This document shows positions 53,154 through 62,668 of a stretch of DNA of 64,000 nt, piece by piece (position 1 is the stretch's first letter; every line of letters begins with the position of its first letter). The DNA is from Candidatus Neomicrothrix sp. UBA814 (GTDB lineage: Bacteria > Actinomycetota > Acidimicrobiia > Acidimicrobiales > Poriferisodalaceae), in NCBI GenBank assembly GCA_002296525.1, contig DBIA01000008.1, forward strand, positions 40,542 through 104,541. Reading direction: 5' to 3'. The translations under genes were made by a program, and so were the position numbers. Below the pieces are notes generated by a model. That model saw nothing but the letters and a program-made list of their open reading frames with translations, was not told where the DNA came from and searched no databases.

Positions 53154-53938
53154 CCGTTGTTGCTGATGCCAGTGAACTCAAACAACTCCTGGATCTCGCC
53201 GTAGATTTCGCACTCAGGGCCGGTGAGGTGCACCACAGGAGGGCAACAGGAGACGTGGGCTCTAAATCCACAGCAACCGACCCAGTGACCCAGGTCGATC
53301 GTGAAGCAGAGGCACTTATTGCAGAAGCAATAAAGGAAGCTCGACCTGACGACTCTATTCTTGGAGAAGAATCAACACTGATCGAAGGTACTTCGGGGTT
53401 CCAGTGGGTAATTGATCCGCTAGACGGAACCGTGAACTATCTCTACAACTTTCCAAGCTACGCGGTCTCCATCGGGATTGAGACGGCTGGCGAGCCAGTA
53501 GTAGGTGTCGTCCTCGATACAGCCATCAATCATTTATTTACGGCGCAACACGGCGGCATGGCAACCAAAAATGGTGAAGAAATTCAAGTGACGAGTTGCT
53601 CCGAATTGCCACTAGCGCTACTAGGAACCGGATTTGCTTATGAACCATCAGTGCGAGAGCAACAGGCAAAAGTTGCGGGCAGCCTCCTGCCCAAAGTAAG
53701 AGACATTCGTCGGTCCGGTTCCTGCGCCGTTGATCTTTGCTCCGTGGCAGCCGGGCGACTCGATGCCTTCTACGAAACAGGAGTCAACTGGTGGGACGTA
53801 GCTGCCGGGATCCAAATAGTCCGAAGCGCCGGCGGCGTTGCCACCTACGAACCCGACTTAAAACGCGTCTTTGCTTCGGGCCCCAAGCTCTGGGATCAAC
53901 TAATTGACGCCGTAAATCAGGCTGAAAAGGGATTGTGA
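53150..53938 (+). CDS. Inositol monophosphatase family phosphatase
   Basis: Mg-dependent, Li-sensitive-type phosphatase of 262 residues. Metal-site motifs are ILGEESTLIEG (Glu), VIDPLDGTVNYLYNFPSYAVSIG (both Asp) and NWWDVAAGIQIVRSAGG (Asp). The substrate may be inositol phosphate (needed for mycothiol and inositol lipids), histidinol phosphate or another. The latter is attractive because no histidinol phosphatase is seen in the his operon. The ATG at 53150 overlaps the preceding stop as ATGA. The frame itself extends to 53111. Confidence 0.9.
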   Translation: MTVVADASELKQLLDLAVDFALRAGEVHHRRATGDVGSKSTATDPVTQVDREAEALIAEAIKEARPDDSILGEESTLIEGTSGFQWVIDPLDGTVNYLYNFPSYAVSIGIETAGEPVVGVVLDTAINHLFTAQHGGMATKNGEEIQVTSCSELPLALLGTGFAYEPSVREQQAKVAGSLLPKVRDIRRSGSCAVDLCSVAAGRLDAFYETGVNWWDVAAGIQIVRSAGGVATYEPDLKRVFASGPKLWDQLIDAVNQAEKGL

Positions 53939-53975
53939 CCCCCAATTCCCTCCTCCATCGGCCAATATTTAAGGT

Positions 53976-54656
53976 GTGAGCATCCAGATCCTGACAATTG
54001 AGGACGATGAACGAATTCGTACCGCAGTGCGGTTCGCCCTTGAAGACGAGGGCTGGAAAGTTCTAGAAGCTGAGACTGGCGAACAAGCCCTCGAAGAATT
54101 CAACTCAATGAGCCCCGATGTCGTTCTTGTAGACATTGGCCTGCCCGGGGTCGATGGCTTCGAAGTGTGTCGGTCGCTGCGACGCGTAAGTGACGTGCCG
54201 ATCATCATGGTGACAGCCAGGGATGACACCCACGACGTGGTGGCTGGCTTGGAAGCAGGCGCTGACGATTACGTAACGAAGCCAATCGCCCCCAAGGAAC
54301 TCTCTGCAAGAATTCGCGCCCTGTTACGCAGAGTGAAGCCCGAAGACACAGGCCTCGCCCCAAGAACAATAGGCGACTTGGAAATAGTCCCCGACGAAGG
54401 CATCGTGCGGAAAAGCGGAACGGAGATTCATCTCACAAAAACAGAATTTCATCTGTTATGCGAACTATCAGACCAAATAGGCAAAGTCCTCAGCCGCGAA
54501 CACCTTCTCGAAGAGGTTTGGGGCTACGACTATTTCGGGGATGGGCGACTTGTAGATGTCCATGTCCGCCGACTTCGCACCAAAGTTGAAACCGACCCCG
54601 CCCATCCTCGTCACGTTGTAACCGTGCGCGGCATGGGCTACAAGCTTCAACCTTGA
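53976..54656 (+). CDS. OmpR-family response regulator (MtrA-like)
   Basis: A 226-residue transcription regulator. The receiver domain (1-118) has acidic pair EDD near residue 10, the phosphoacceptor Asp in VVLVDIGLPG, TARDD and Lys in YVTKPIAPKEL. The C-terminal winged helix (about 130-226) has FHLLCELSDQIGKVLSREHLLEEVWGYDYFGDGRLVDVHVRRLR. Gene order regulator, kinase, GerMN lipoprotein resembles mtrA-mtrB-lpqB of mycobacteria, which controls cell-wall and division genes. The GTG start is at 53976. Confidence 0.92.
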   Translation: MSIQILTIEDDERIRTAVRFALEDEGWKVLEAETGEQALEEFNSMSPDVVLVDIGLPGVDGFEVCRSLRRVSDVPIIMVTARDDTHDVVAGLEAGADDYVTKPIAPKELSARIRALLRRVKPEDTGLAPRTIGDLEIVPDEGIVRKSGTEIHLTKTEFHLLCELSDQIGKVLSREHLLEEVWGYDYFGDGRLVDVHVRRLRTKVETDPAHPRHVVTVRGMGYKLQP

Positions 54657-54658
54657 GT

Positions 54659-56065
54659 ATGGCTTCGCGCGGCCTTCCATGGCGCCGCCTTCCCCTGAGA
54701 ACTAGGGTCATCGGCGCATTTACTCTGGGGGCGGCAATAGCTGCCCTAGTGCTCGTTGTTATTACGTATGGACTTTCGCGACAGAGCATGCTCCAGCAAA
54801 GAGAGGAGTCATCAGAGCGTCAGTTCTTTGCGAATGCGCGACAAGTACAAAGTTCGCTAAGAGCCGAGGATCCCGATTTCACTCAATTATTGGAATCACT
54901 ACCTAGCCTCAGCGGTAGTCGCTCGATCATTCGAACCGGAGAGGAGACCTGGACATCCCTCTCGCTGACTCCCAGCGACTTACCGCCTGTTCTGATCTCA
55001 ACCGTGCTTGAGTCGCCTCAGGCTCAAACGATGCGTTACCGATTAGATGACCAGCCGGTGTTGACATTTGGACTTCAAATGCGACCGAGCACAGCATCGG
55101 CTCTTGAGGGCGTCGCATATTTTGAGGTGGTTCCGCTCGCCGAAGTCGAGAGCACTTTAGAGAGTTTGGCTTTAATTCTGTTAGTCGGGGGCGTTCTCAC
55201 TGTCTTGCTGGGCGTGGGAATAGGCCTGTGGGCAAGCGGGGGTCTCTTACGGCCCCTCACCGATATTTCCGATGCTGCAACTTCGATCGCACACGGCCGT
55301 TTTGATACACGCCTTGAGGAGGTCTCTGATCCCGACCTAGACGCTCTTGTAGGTTCCTTCAACGAAATGGCCGCCGCTATGGAGACGCGTATCACTCGTG
55401 ACGCAAGGTTCTCTTCAGATGTAAGTCACGAGTTGAGATCGCCCCTAATGACTTTGCGAGCTTCCATAGATGTCATGCAGCATCGCCGAGAGGAACTCTC
55501 GGAGCGAACTCGCCAAGCATTGGATCTACTGAATGATGAGGTCATTAGATTCGAAAATTTAGTTCAAGATTTGCTCGACTTATCTCGCTCTGACTCAGGC
55601 CCGATACAAAATGATTTAGTCAACATCGAAGAATTAGTTCGAGCGACTTTAGCTTCTTCAGAGAACACCACTTCACTTGAAGTATCTCCTAACGCAGAAG
55701 GGGCGCTAGTCATGGGAGACAAAAGACGGCTGGCTCAAGTCCTAGACAACTTGCTTAGAAACGCAGAAAAATACGGTGACGGCCCCAGCCGAATCACCGT
55801 TTCATCGGCCGGCACGAACATCGAAATAGCGGTTGAAGATTCAGGCCCGGGGGTCGCCCCCTCGGAAAGAGAGTTGATCTTCGAACGATTCACTCGCGGT
55901 GCCGCCGCGCGAAAACGCGGTGCTGGAGATGGAGCTGGCCTAGGCTTGGCGCTCGTTGATGAACACGCTCGCCGCCATGGCGGCACCGCAAGGGTGGAAG
56001 GCAAGCCCGACGGTGAGAGCGGAGCCCGGTTCGTTGTTACCCTCCCGAAGGCCGGTCGCCGATGA
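54659..56065 (+). CDS. Sensor histidine kinase (MtrB-like)
   Basis: Membrane sensor kinase of about 468 residues. It has an N-terminal membrane segment (about 15-37), an extracytoplasmic domain of about 125 residues, a second segment (about 170-195), a HAMP domain, and a HisKA domain with SHELRSPLMTLRASIDVM. The ATPase domain has NLLRNAEKYGDG (N box), VEDSGPGV (G1) and GAGLGLALVDEHARRHGG (G2). The start follows the regulator by 2 bp (ATG 54659) or overlaps it (TTG 54653). It presumably phosphorylates the adjacent regulator. Confidence 0.93.
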   Translation: MASRGLPWRRLPLRTRVIGAFTLGAAIAALVLVVITYGLSRQSMLQQREESSERQFFANARQVQSSLRAEDPDFTQLLESLPSLSGSRSIIRTGEETWTSLSLTPSDLPPVLISTVLESPQAQTMRYRLDDQPVLTFGLQMRPSTASALEGVAYFEVVPLAEVESTLESLALILLVGGVLTVLLGVGIGLWASGGLLRPLTDISDAATSIAHGRFDTRLEEVSDPDLDALVGSFNEMAAAMETRITRDARFSSDVSHELRSPLMTLRASIDVMQHRREELSERTRQALDLLNDEVIRFENLVQDLLDLSRSDSGPIQNDLVNIEELVRATLASSENTTSLEVSPNAEGALVMGDKRRLAQVLDNLLRNAEKYGDGPSRITVSSAGTNIEIAVEDSGPGVAPSERELIFERFTRGAAARKRGAGDGAGLGLALVDEHARRHGGTARVEGKPDGESGARFVVTLPKAGRR

Positions 56066-56679
56066 AGATGCCTATACCTTGTCGCGCTCTAGCCGTGCTC
56101 ATCGCCCTAGCCGCAGTGACGAACTGCGGTCTCGGAACCGACGCTGAACCGACAGCGCTTTTTGTTCCCAAAGACGTGTTCCCACCTGACGCCAAGGAAA
56201 AGAACGAATTTGACCTTTCGGTAAACACGACTTTTCATCCTGTTTATTTTTTTAAAGACGACGTCTTAGTTGAAGTGCGACGCCAATTACCTGCGCCAGT
56301 TTTCCTCGACGACCCATTAACCAATCTGCTTAGCGGGCCAACTGAGTCAGAAGCAGAAGCTGGCTTCAGTTCAGCTATACCCGCCGGAACAGCTGTAGTC
56401 GATGTAGGCCTTTTGAGCGATGACACAATTTCTATTCACTTAAACCAAACATTTTTTGAGATTGAAGGGGAGCAGCGAATTAGAGCTTCAGCGCAACTTG
56501 TGTTCACAGCATCAGCGTTAATAAGCGATAGTCAAGGAATCAAGTTCTTTCTCGACGGGGAACCAGTACAGCTACCCGACGGAGAAGGAGTCATCGAAGA
56601 AGTGCTCGAGGGGCAATCTCCTTCTGCCCTAACAATTGACGACTATTTGACACTCGCTGAAGTCGCGGAAAAAGATTGA
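56062..56679 (+). CDS. GerMN-domain (LpqB-like) exported protein
   Basis: A 205-residue protein. The hydrophobic leader (about residues 8-22) ends in VTNC, a lipobox-like but non-canonical site (Asn at -1). The GerMN domain (about 55-165) has VYFFKDDVLVEVRRQLPAP, LLSGPTESEAEAGFSSAIPAGT and FDGEP-like FFLDGEPVQLPDGEGV. It lacks the beta-propeller of mycobacterial LpqB. It overlaps the kinase gene as ATGA, so it probably modulates the sensor, as LpqB does MtrB. It ends 3 bp before the convergent trkH gene. Confidence 0.85.
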   Translation: MKMPIPCRALAVLIALAAVTNCGLGTDAEPTALFVPKDVFPPDAKEKNEFDLSVNTTFHPVYFFKDDVLVEVRRQLPAPVFLDDPLTNLLSGPTESEAEAGFSSAIPAGTAVVDVGLLSDDTISIHLNQTFFEIEGEQRIRASAQLVFTASALISDSQGIKFFLDGEPVQLPDGEGVIEEVLEGQSPSALTIDDYLTLAEVAEKD

Positions 56680-56682
56680 AAT

Positions 56683-58170
56683 TTATTGAGAACGCTCTCG
56701 ATCTCGCCGTAGCCGTGATCGGTCGATCCCGCGAAGACTAGCTACCAACATCAACATTGCCGGAAAAAGCTCTAGCCGACCTAAGGCCATCATCGCCATT
56801 AAGACGATCCGACCAGCCCTAGGAAATACTAGAAAGTTGCTTGTGGGCCCTGCCTCTCCTAGCGCGGGACCAACGTTTCCGAGCGCAGACGCCGATCCAC
56901 TGAAAGCTGTAACTGGGTCAACCCCTAAACCTGACAGGATGACCCCACCGGCAAGTATCAGACCCAAATAAAGCAACACGAACCCAACAACTTTGGCTGC
57001 AATTTGCTCCTCAATCGTGGTTCTACCTAATCGAATAGGGATAACCGAGTTCGGGTGACGGGCTCGCATCAATTCTCTGAACGAGTACTTAAAGACCACT
57101 TGTAAACGCAGCACTTTCATGCCGCCCGCTGTCGAGCCGCTCATGCCGCCCACAAGCATCAAAACTAGAAGGAGCAAGTGAGCCGCTGGCATCCAAAGCA
57201 CAAAGTCCGAGTTTCCAAATCCGGTATTGGAACCTAAAGAAACCGCGTAAAAGAGTGACTCTCTAAGGTTCTGCAGCCATCCGAGCTCTCCAAGGTTGAC
57301 CCATACAAGCATTCCAAAGGCACCGAAGACTAAAGACAGATACCAGCGCACCTCGGAAACGCGCCTATAAGCCCCTATCCCCTGTCTTAGAGCGTGCCAA
57401 TGAATAGAAAAGCTGGCTCCGCTCAACAGCATTCCAACCATAAGGATTAGCTCTATGGTGAACGAGTCAAAGTATGCAATGGATTCGGCGTGGGGCGAAA
57501 AGCCACCAGTAGAGATCGTTGTAAAGGCATGGGTAACTGCATCAAACGCCGACATTCCGATAGTCAGTAGAACCAATGTGAGCGCGCCCGTCATAGCGCC
57601 ATAGAGCAGCCATAACTGCCGGGCCGTATCGCGCACTCGCAAGGTGAGTCGGTCCGCTGTAGGGCCAGGTGCTTCGCTAGCGATCAGATCTAGGCCACCG
57701 ATACCCAATGCCGGAAGTACTGCTACCGCCAAAACGACTAGGCCCATTCCTCCAAGCCATTGAGTCAAACTCCGATAGAAGAGGACGCCTTGTGGCACTG
57801 CATCGAAGTTGACCAAAATCGTAGACCCGCTGCAGGTGAAACCGGAGATCGACTCAAATAATGCATTATCGAATTGCCCCCAGGGGATGACCCCCGTAAG
57901 CAAAAATGGGAGTGAGCCAGCTAAGGAGACTGCCAGCCAACTCCAAGCGACTGAGGCGAATGCGAGAGCGGAATCTGCCGTTGCTGAAACCCGCGAGCCG
58001 AAGAAGAGTACAACACCCGCTAATCCGGTGAGAAGCGCTGAAAGTAGCAAGCCCCTGGCCCCACCGCCACCGTCCAAAACAGCAACAGCAGCCGACAAAA
58101 TCATTGCGATAGCGGCCGCCAAAAGCCCGGCTCCGGCCACTCGCACAGGTGTGACCGATATCCGCCTCAA
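56683..58170 (-). CDS. trkH: TrkH-family potassium uptake protein 1
   Basis: K+ channel/transporter subunit of 495 residues with about ten to twelve membrane segments and four pore loops. Filter-like motifs are SGFTCSGSTI, TISTGGFSPHAESIAYF, VSLGSNTGFG and SALGNVGPALG, each with the essential Gly. The intact filter suggests an active pore. It overlaps the second trkH by 4 bp. The C-terminus is a short basic tail (RSRLRRDRERS). Confidence 0.92.
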   Translation of the reverse strand: MRRISVTPVRVAGAGLLAAAIAMILSAAVAVLDGGGGARGLLLSALLTGLAGVVLFFGSRVSATADSALAFASVAWSWLAVSLAGSLPFLLTGVIPWGQFDNALFESISGFTCSGSTILVNFDAVPQGVLFYRSLTQWLGGMGLVVLAVAVLPALGIGGLDLIASEAPGPTADRLTLRVRDTARQLWLLYGAMTGALTLVLLTIGMSAFDAVTHAFTTISTGGFSPHAESIAYFDSFTIELILMVGMLLSGASFSIHWHALRQGIGAYRRVSEVRWYLSLVFGAFGMLVWVNLGELGWLQNLRESLFYAVSLGSNTGFGNSDFVLWMPAAHLLLLVLMLVGGMSGSTAGGMKVLRLQVVFKYSFRELMRARHPNSVIPIRLGRTTIEEQIAAKVVGFVLLYLGLILAGGVILSGLGVDPVTAFSGSASALGNVGPALGEAGPTSNFLVFPRAGRIVLMAMMALGRLELFPAMLMLVASLRGIDRSRLRRDRERSQ

Positions 58171-59756
58171 CGAACTGCCTTCTCATGTCGAGTTAAACGC
58201 CACCGCCGAATTTCTCGCTGCATCGGCTCTCCAACGCCCCCCAAAGTAACTAAAAGAGGAGTTACAGATATTCTCCCAATCAACATCAACAAAGCCGCTG
58301 CAAGGTGACCAAGTGCACCCAACGTTCGGAGGTGCTCTTCAGGCCCACTAAGTCCGAATGCGAAGCCGACGTTAGAAAGCGCGGAAATAGCAAACGAGAA
58401 CGCTGCTTCGAAATTCAAGCCATCTGCACTGAGCACCAGGGCCAGGGGGAGGATCACGACGGCCGACAGGAAAAGTTCTCCAATAATTCTCGCGAGAGCA
58501 ACCTCACCGATTGAGGACTTACCTAAGTGGATTTTTTCTACTGCTGCTGGATGGATACTCCTGCGCAACTCCCGACCTATGTAACTTGACACCACCATAA
58601 ACCTCATGACAGTGAAGCCACCGGCCACTGACGCCGACATTCCCCCAATCACCATCAAGACCAGAAGCACTGCTTCTGCGCCATACGAAATCGAGTTCAG
58701 GTCGTGCGCAACAAAGCCAGTGGTGGAAACAGATGAAGCCACGGCGAAGATAGTTTCTCTAACCTCGTCAGCTTTGGGCCAGTTGCCAGACCAAGCTAGA
58801 GCCGCAACTACCGCGGTGACCACCAGGCCAATGTAGGTTCGAAATTCAATACTTCGAGTGAATCGACGGAGATCCCCTCGGCGAAGAGCTCGAAAGATCA
58901 ATGGCAAGCTTGTGCCGGCTATCAACATGCCAGATATGGCCACCCATTCGATTGCCCCTGAATTAAATGCTCCGATTGAGCCAGAGCGACTGGAAAAGCC
59001 CCCGGATGAAACAGTCGTCAAGCAATGGAGCACACTGTCAACAAAAGGCATGCCCGCTGAGAAATAAGCTATTAGCAACGAAACAGTCAACGAGACGTAG
59101 AGAAGCAACAGCCGAGCCATGGTTGAACCGCTCTTGGGTGCTAAACGCCTTGCCGAGCGCGTTGAAACTCCTCCATCCGCATCAAGACCGCCGACGCCCA
59201 GGTGAGGTGAGATACGCACCAACACTACGATCAGGGCAGCAGACCCCAACCATTGCCCAAGGGCTCGAAATAACAGCATTCCCAGAGATAGTTGTTCAGG
59301 GTTAATCGTCGAAGAATTAGTCCCAGTGATGGTTGCAGCGCCCTCAGCTAAAGATGAGTCAAATGTAGGGGTAACACCAGTTACAAAGTGAGCCACCGTT
59401 ACAGCAACCAATGCTGATAACGCTCCACATACGAGAGCTGCAAACAAACTTTTCAGTGGAAGAGAGGACGGAAATTGCGAAAAATAAAGAGTGAGCAGTC
59501 CCGTTACTCCAATAGCGACCCCAGACAGAAACAGTGCCATCGCGTCCGGCCCTCTATCGAAATAGTCCACAATGGCGCACAAGAAAAACAGGGGTGCAAT
59601 CGCGAGCCAAACTGCTCCCACAGTCACCCCTACCGCTGACTCAAACCGACCATGGGCAATGTGGTACCGAAGTCTTATAGAGATATCCCGTATCCAAAGA
59701 ATTAACGGTCGAGTGAACGCTGGTCCGGCGACCCGTACAGTGGACCTTGGTGTCAC
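58167..59756 (-). CDS. TrkH-family potassium uptake protein 2, divergent first pore loop
   Basis: A second TrkH/TrkG-type subunit, 529 residues, with the same overall fold. Pore loops two to four are recognisable (TVSSGGFSSRSGSIGAF, SSVSTTGFVAHDL, SALSNVGFAFGL). The first is altered to AATITGTNSST in place of the usual SGFTTTGAT-type sequence and is followed by a longer loop. It has a basic N-terminal stretch of about 45 residues. It overlaps trkA and the other trkH by 4 bp, so all three are made together. Confidence 0.9.
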   Translation of the reverse strand: MTPRSTVRVAGPAFTRPLILWIRDISIRLRYHIAHGRFESAVGVTVGAVWLAIAPLFFLCAIVDYFDRGPDAMALFLSGVAIGVTGLLTLYFSQFPSSLPLKSLFAALVCGALSALVAVTVAHFVTGVTPTFDSSLAEGAATITGTNSSTINPEQLSLGMLLFRALGQWLGSAALIVVLVRISPHLGVGGLDADGGVSTRSARRLAPKSGSTMARLLLLYVSLTVSLLIAYFSAGMPFVDSVLHCLTTVSSGGFSSRSGSIGAFNSGAIEWVAISGMLIAGTSLPLIFRALRRGDLRRFTRSIEFRTYIGLVVTAVVAALAWSGNWPKADEVRETIFAVASSVSTTGFVAHDLNSISYGAEAVLLVLMVIGGMSASVAGGFTVMRFMVVSSYIGRELRRSIHPAAVEKIHLGKSSIGEVALARIIGELFLSAVVILPLALVLSADGLNFEAAFSFAISALSNVGFAFGLSGPEEHLRTLGALGHLAAALLMLIGRISVTPLLVTLGGVGEPMQREIRRWRLTRHEKAVR

Positions 59757-61105
59757 CCGAAGGCCTGTTTCACCTCATCAACCAGATGAGGCTTTGCGAA
59801 AACGATTACGTGGTCACGGGCTCTTAAGACACTCCGACCACGAGCTATTTGAGCATTGCCGTCGCGAACTATGGCAGCAAGAAGAACGTTTCCTGACACA
59901 CCAAGATCTTTTACCGCAGTTCCATCAGCCGGGGCGTCAGGAGCCACCTCAAACTCAACTACCTCAACATCACCCTCTAGGAAAGTGGTGACGGCGGCGA
60001 CGTCCCCTCGAACGGATCGCAAGACGCTGTTGGCGCTAGCCGTGCGAGGCGACAAGGCAGCGTCAATTCCCACTTGACTTAATAAAGGCAGCAAACTCAA
60101 GCGGTGAACAACCGCAATCGTTTCTGGGGCACCCATCGATTTCGCGTAAAGACAAGCAAGCACGTTGGCATCATCTTGTCCAGTTGACGCAACCACCGCA
60201 TCGAAATCTCCGACCCGTTCAGACGACAATAAATCCGTATCAGTTATGTCACCATGAAACACCATGGAACCAGGCAAAATTTCGGCTAACTCTTCGCAAC
60301 GTTCTTGTTGAACCTCAACAATCGCTACCTCGACACCACGGTCATTAAGTCGACCAGCCAACAGAGCAGCTGTCCTACCACCGCCAAGCAACATCACACG
60401 TTTAACTTCGGTTCTCCTCAAGCCGAGCAGTTTCATCAGTTCCCGTCGACCTTCGCGACGACACACCACTCGAAGTAAATCCTGAGGTTGCAAGACAGTG
60501 TCTTCGCGAACGACATAGCTTTCTCCGTCTCGGACTATCTCTCCGAAAATGAAGTCCCATTCCGGTTCATACGCTGCACCAATTTCTCCGACCGAACGAC
60601 CCACTATCGGTGCATCTTCGGTGAGGCGCGCTCCGACCAGGAGGACTTCACCCCCGGCCATTTCATATAAGTTCCGAGCACCTCTATAAAGCAGCAGTTC
60701 CTGAATTGCTCCAGCTGTCTGCTCATCAGGGTCCAGCACTAAGTCGACTCCCATCGCCTCTCGAATTTTGCGACCAGCGGGTCCTCTCAGCTCAGGGTCA
60801 TCAATGCGGGCGATGGTTGAGAGCGGCTCTTCGCCGCGAGCCTGCCGAACCTGCAAACAGACAAGCAGATTGGTCTTGTAGCTCTGAGTAACAGCGACCA
60901 AAACCTCAGCTTTATTTACCTCAGCCTCAAGAAGTGTGCTCGGGTTAGTCGCGTCACCAACCACCGTGAGAACATCGTTGTCTCGCTCAATTCTGGTTAG
61001 AGGTTCTCGTCGTTCATCAACGACGACCACATCGTTCCCTTCACGGGAAAGTAAAGCAGCTACGTAGCTTCCGACCTCGCCGGCTCCAACCACCACGATT
61101 CTCAC
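59753..61105 (-). CDS. trkA: Trk potassium uptake regulatory subunit TrkA
   Basis: Cytoplasmic NAD(H)-binding gate of TrkH channels. About 450 residues in two halves, each with a Rossmann TrkA-N domain (VVVGAGEVGSYVAALL and VMLLGGGRTAALLAGRL) and a TrkA-C domain. The GTG at 61105 has TACCGT 7 nt upstream and is preferred over a TTG 21 nt earlier. It is the first gene of the trkA-trkH2-trkH1 operon. Confidence 0.94.
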   Translation of the reverse strand: MRIVVVGAGEVGSYVAALLSREGNDVVVVDERREPLTRIERDNDVLTVVGDATNPSTLLEAEVNKAEVLVAVTQSYKTNLLVCLQVRQARGEEPLSTIARIDDPELRGPAGRKIREAMGVDLVLDPDEQTAGAIQELLLYRGARNLYEMAGGEVLLVGARLTEDAPIVGRSVGEIGAAYEPEWDFIFGEIVRDGESYVVREDTVLQPQDLLRVVCRREGRRELMKLLGLRRTEVKRVMLLGGGRTAALLAGRLNDRGVEVAIVEVQQERCEELAEILPGSMVFHGDITDTDLLSSERVGDFDAVVASTGQDDANVLACLYAKSMGAPETIAVVHRLSLLPLLSQVGIDAALSPRTASANSVLRSVRGDVAAVTTFLEGDVEVVEFEVAPDAPADGTAVKDLGVSGNVLLAAIVRDGNAQIARGRSVLRARDHVIVFAKPHLVDEVKQAFG

Positions 61106-61112
61106 AACATTA

Positions 61113-61118
61113 ACGGTA
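61113..61118 (-). promoter_or_regulatory. Candidate -10 box of the trk operon
   Basis: TACCGT on the minus strand, 7 nt before the GTG at 61105. It supports the shorter trkA start and a leaderless transcript. Confidence 0.45.
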
Positions 61119-61179
61119 CCTCTCAACCCTGAGACTTAGAACCTAAGAGACAAGCTAATTAACACCGACAGCAGGGCGA

Positions 61180-61185
61180 TATGTT
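61180..61185 (+). promoter_or_regulatory. Candidate -10 box of glpK
   Basis: TATGTT on the plus strand, 6 nt before the ATG at 61192, with no ribosome-binding site. It supports the ATG over the GTG at 61186. Confidence 0.45.
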
Positions 61186-61191
61186 GTGTCC

Positions 61192-62661
61192 ATGGCAGTC
61201 GTAGTATCTATCGATGCTGGAACCACTGGTGTTCGGTCTTTCGCTCTAAACGAAGCAGGCCATCAGTTGGCCCTCTCCTATCAAGAGTTCACTCAGCATT
61301 ACCCAAACCCCGGTTGGGTAGAACACGACCCAAATGAGATTTGGAATGCCGTTCACCTCACCCTGTCTGAACTTAAGGGCCAACTTCAAGAACCTGTCGC
61401 TGCCATCGGTATAACCAACCAACGAGAAACTGTCGTAGCTTGGAACCGCAAGACAGGTGAACCCCTCTGCAATGCGATTGTTTGGCAAGACTTGAGAACA
61501 TCTCATCGCTGCGAACAGCTTCTAGAGCTCGGTTATTTAGATCAAATCCGTCAGACAACTGGGCTACTACTCAACCCATATTTCACAGCGACGAAGATCG
61601 AGTGGTTGTTAAACAACAACGTCGTAGAACACAACTCCGATCTGGCTTTTGGCACTGTCGACAGCTGGCTTCTATGGAAACTGACTGATGGCGCCTCATA
61701 CGCGACAGATGTCAGCAACGCCTCAAGAACACTGCTTTACGACATCAAAGAGAACCAATGGTCATCAGATATGTGCAAGCTGTTCGGAATACCTGAGGCG
61801 GCTCTTCCTGAGGTTTTACCTTCGTCGGGTCGTTTTGGCACTACGTCAGCTACAACGGCTATCGGTGCAGGCATTCCCATCAGCGGAATTGCCGGTGATC
61901 AGCAGTCAGCATTATTCGGTCAAGCCTGTCTTGAACCGGGTATGACTAAGAACACTTACGGAACTGGGTCATTTGTTCTTATGAATGCTGGTTCAGAGTG
62001 CCCAGAACCCGCCGAGGGGTTACTCACTACTGTCGCTTGGGACCTCGGAAACGGACCAACTTATGCTTTGGAAGGCTCGATCTTTGTGACCGGCGCTGCT
62101 ATCCAGTGGCTACGCGACGGACTTGGAGTTATATCCCACGCATCAGAGATCGGGGATTTGGCAGCTTCAGTGCCAGACAATGGTGGCGTCTTCTTTGTGC
62201 CTGCGTTCGCAGGTCTGGGCAGTCCATGGTGGGACACTCGAGCTCGAGGAACGATTATCGGTATTACAGGCGGAACCGACCGCGGGCACCTAGCACGCGC
62301 CGTTGTGGAAGCGATCGCTTTCCAAACCCGCGATGTGGTCGAAGCTATGTCACAAGCGGCGGGGACACCCATCGGAGAAATGCGTGTGGATGGCGGTGCG
62401 TCGGTAATGGACTTGTTGTTACAGATCCAGGCCAACCAACTAGGCGTCCGAGTAGCGCGACCAACAATTACCGAAACAACTGCTCAAGGGGCGGCCATGC
62501 TCGCCGGTCTCGCCGAGGGTATGTGGAGTGATACTGGAGAGATTCATTCCGTTTGGCGCATCGACAAAGCGTTTACCCCGCAGAGCGACCGGAAGACATA
62601 CGACGCCGAACACGCAAGATGGCTTCAAGCGCTTGAGCGTTCCAGGTTTTGGGTCGACTAA
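61192..62661 (+). CDS. glpK: Glycerol kinase
   Basis: Phosphorylates glycerol to glycerol 3-phosphate. The roughly 489-residue FGGY-family kinase has the phosphate loop SIDAGTTGVRSFAL, GITNQRETVVAWNRKTGEPL with the substrate-binding NQRE, TKNTYGTGSFVLMN, and the C-terminal GGASVMDLLLQIQANQLG with EITAQGAAMLAGLA-like ETTAQGAAMLAGLA. It lies divergent from trkA and convergent with the aminotransferase (7 bp apart). No glpF or glpD is seen in the window. Confidence 0.95.
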   Translation: MAVVVSIDAGTTGVRSFALNEAGHQLALSYQEFTQHYPNPGWVEHDPNEIWNAVHLTLSELKGQLQEPVAAIGITNQRETVVAWNRKTGEPLCNAIVWQDLRTSHRCEQLLELGYLDQIRQTTGLLLNPYFTATKIEWLLNNNVVEHNSDLAFGTVDSWLLWKLTDGASYATDVSNASRTLLYDIKENQWSSDMCKLFGIPEAALPEVLPSSGRFGTTSATTAIGAGIPISGIAGDQQSALFGQACLEPGMTKNTYGTGSFVLMNAGSECPEPAEGLLTTVAWDLGNGPTYALEGSIFVTGAAIQWLRDGLGVISHASEIGDLAASVPDNGGVFFVPAFAGLGSPWWDTRARGTIIGITGGTDRGHLARAVVEAIAFQTRDVVEAMSQAAGTPIGEMRVDGGASVMDLLLQIQANQLGVRVARPTITETTAQGAAMLAGLAEGMWSDTGEIHSVWRIDKAFTPQSDRKTYDAEHARWLQALERSRFWVD

Positions 62662-62668
62662 GCGACAG

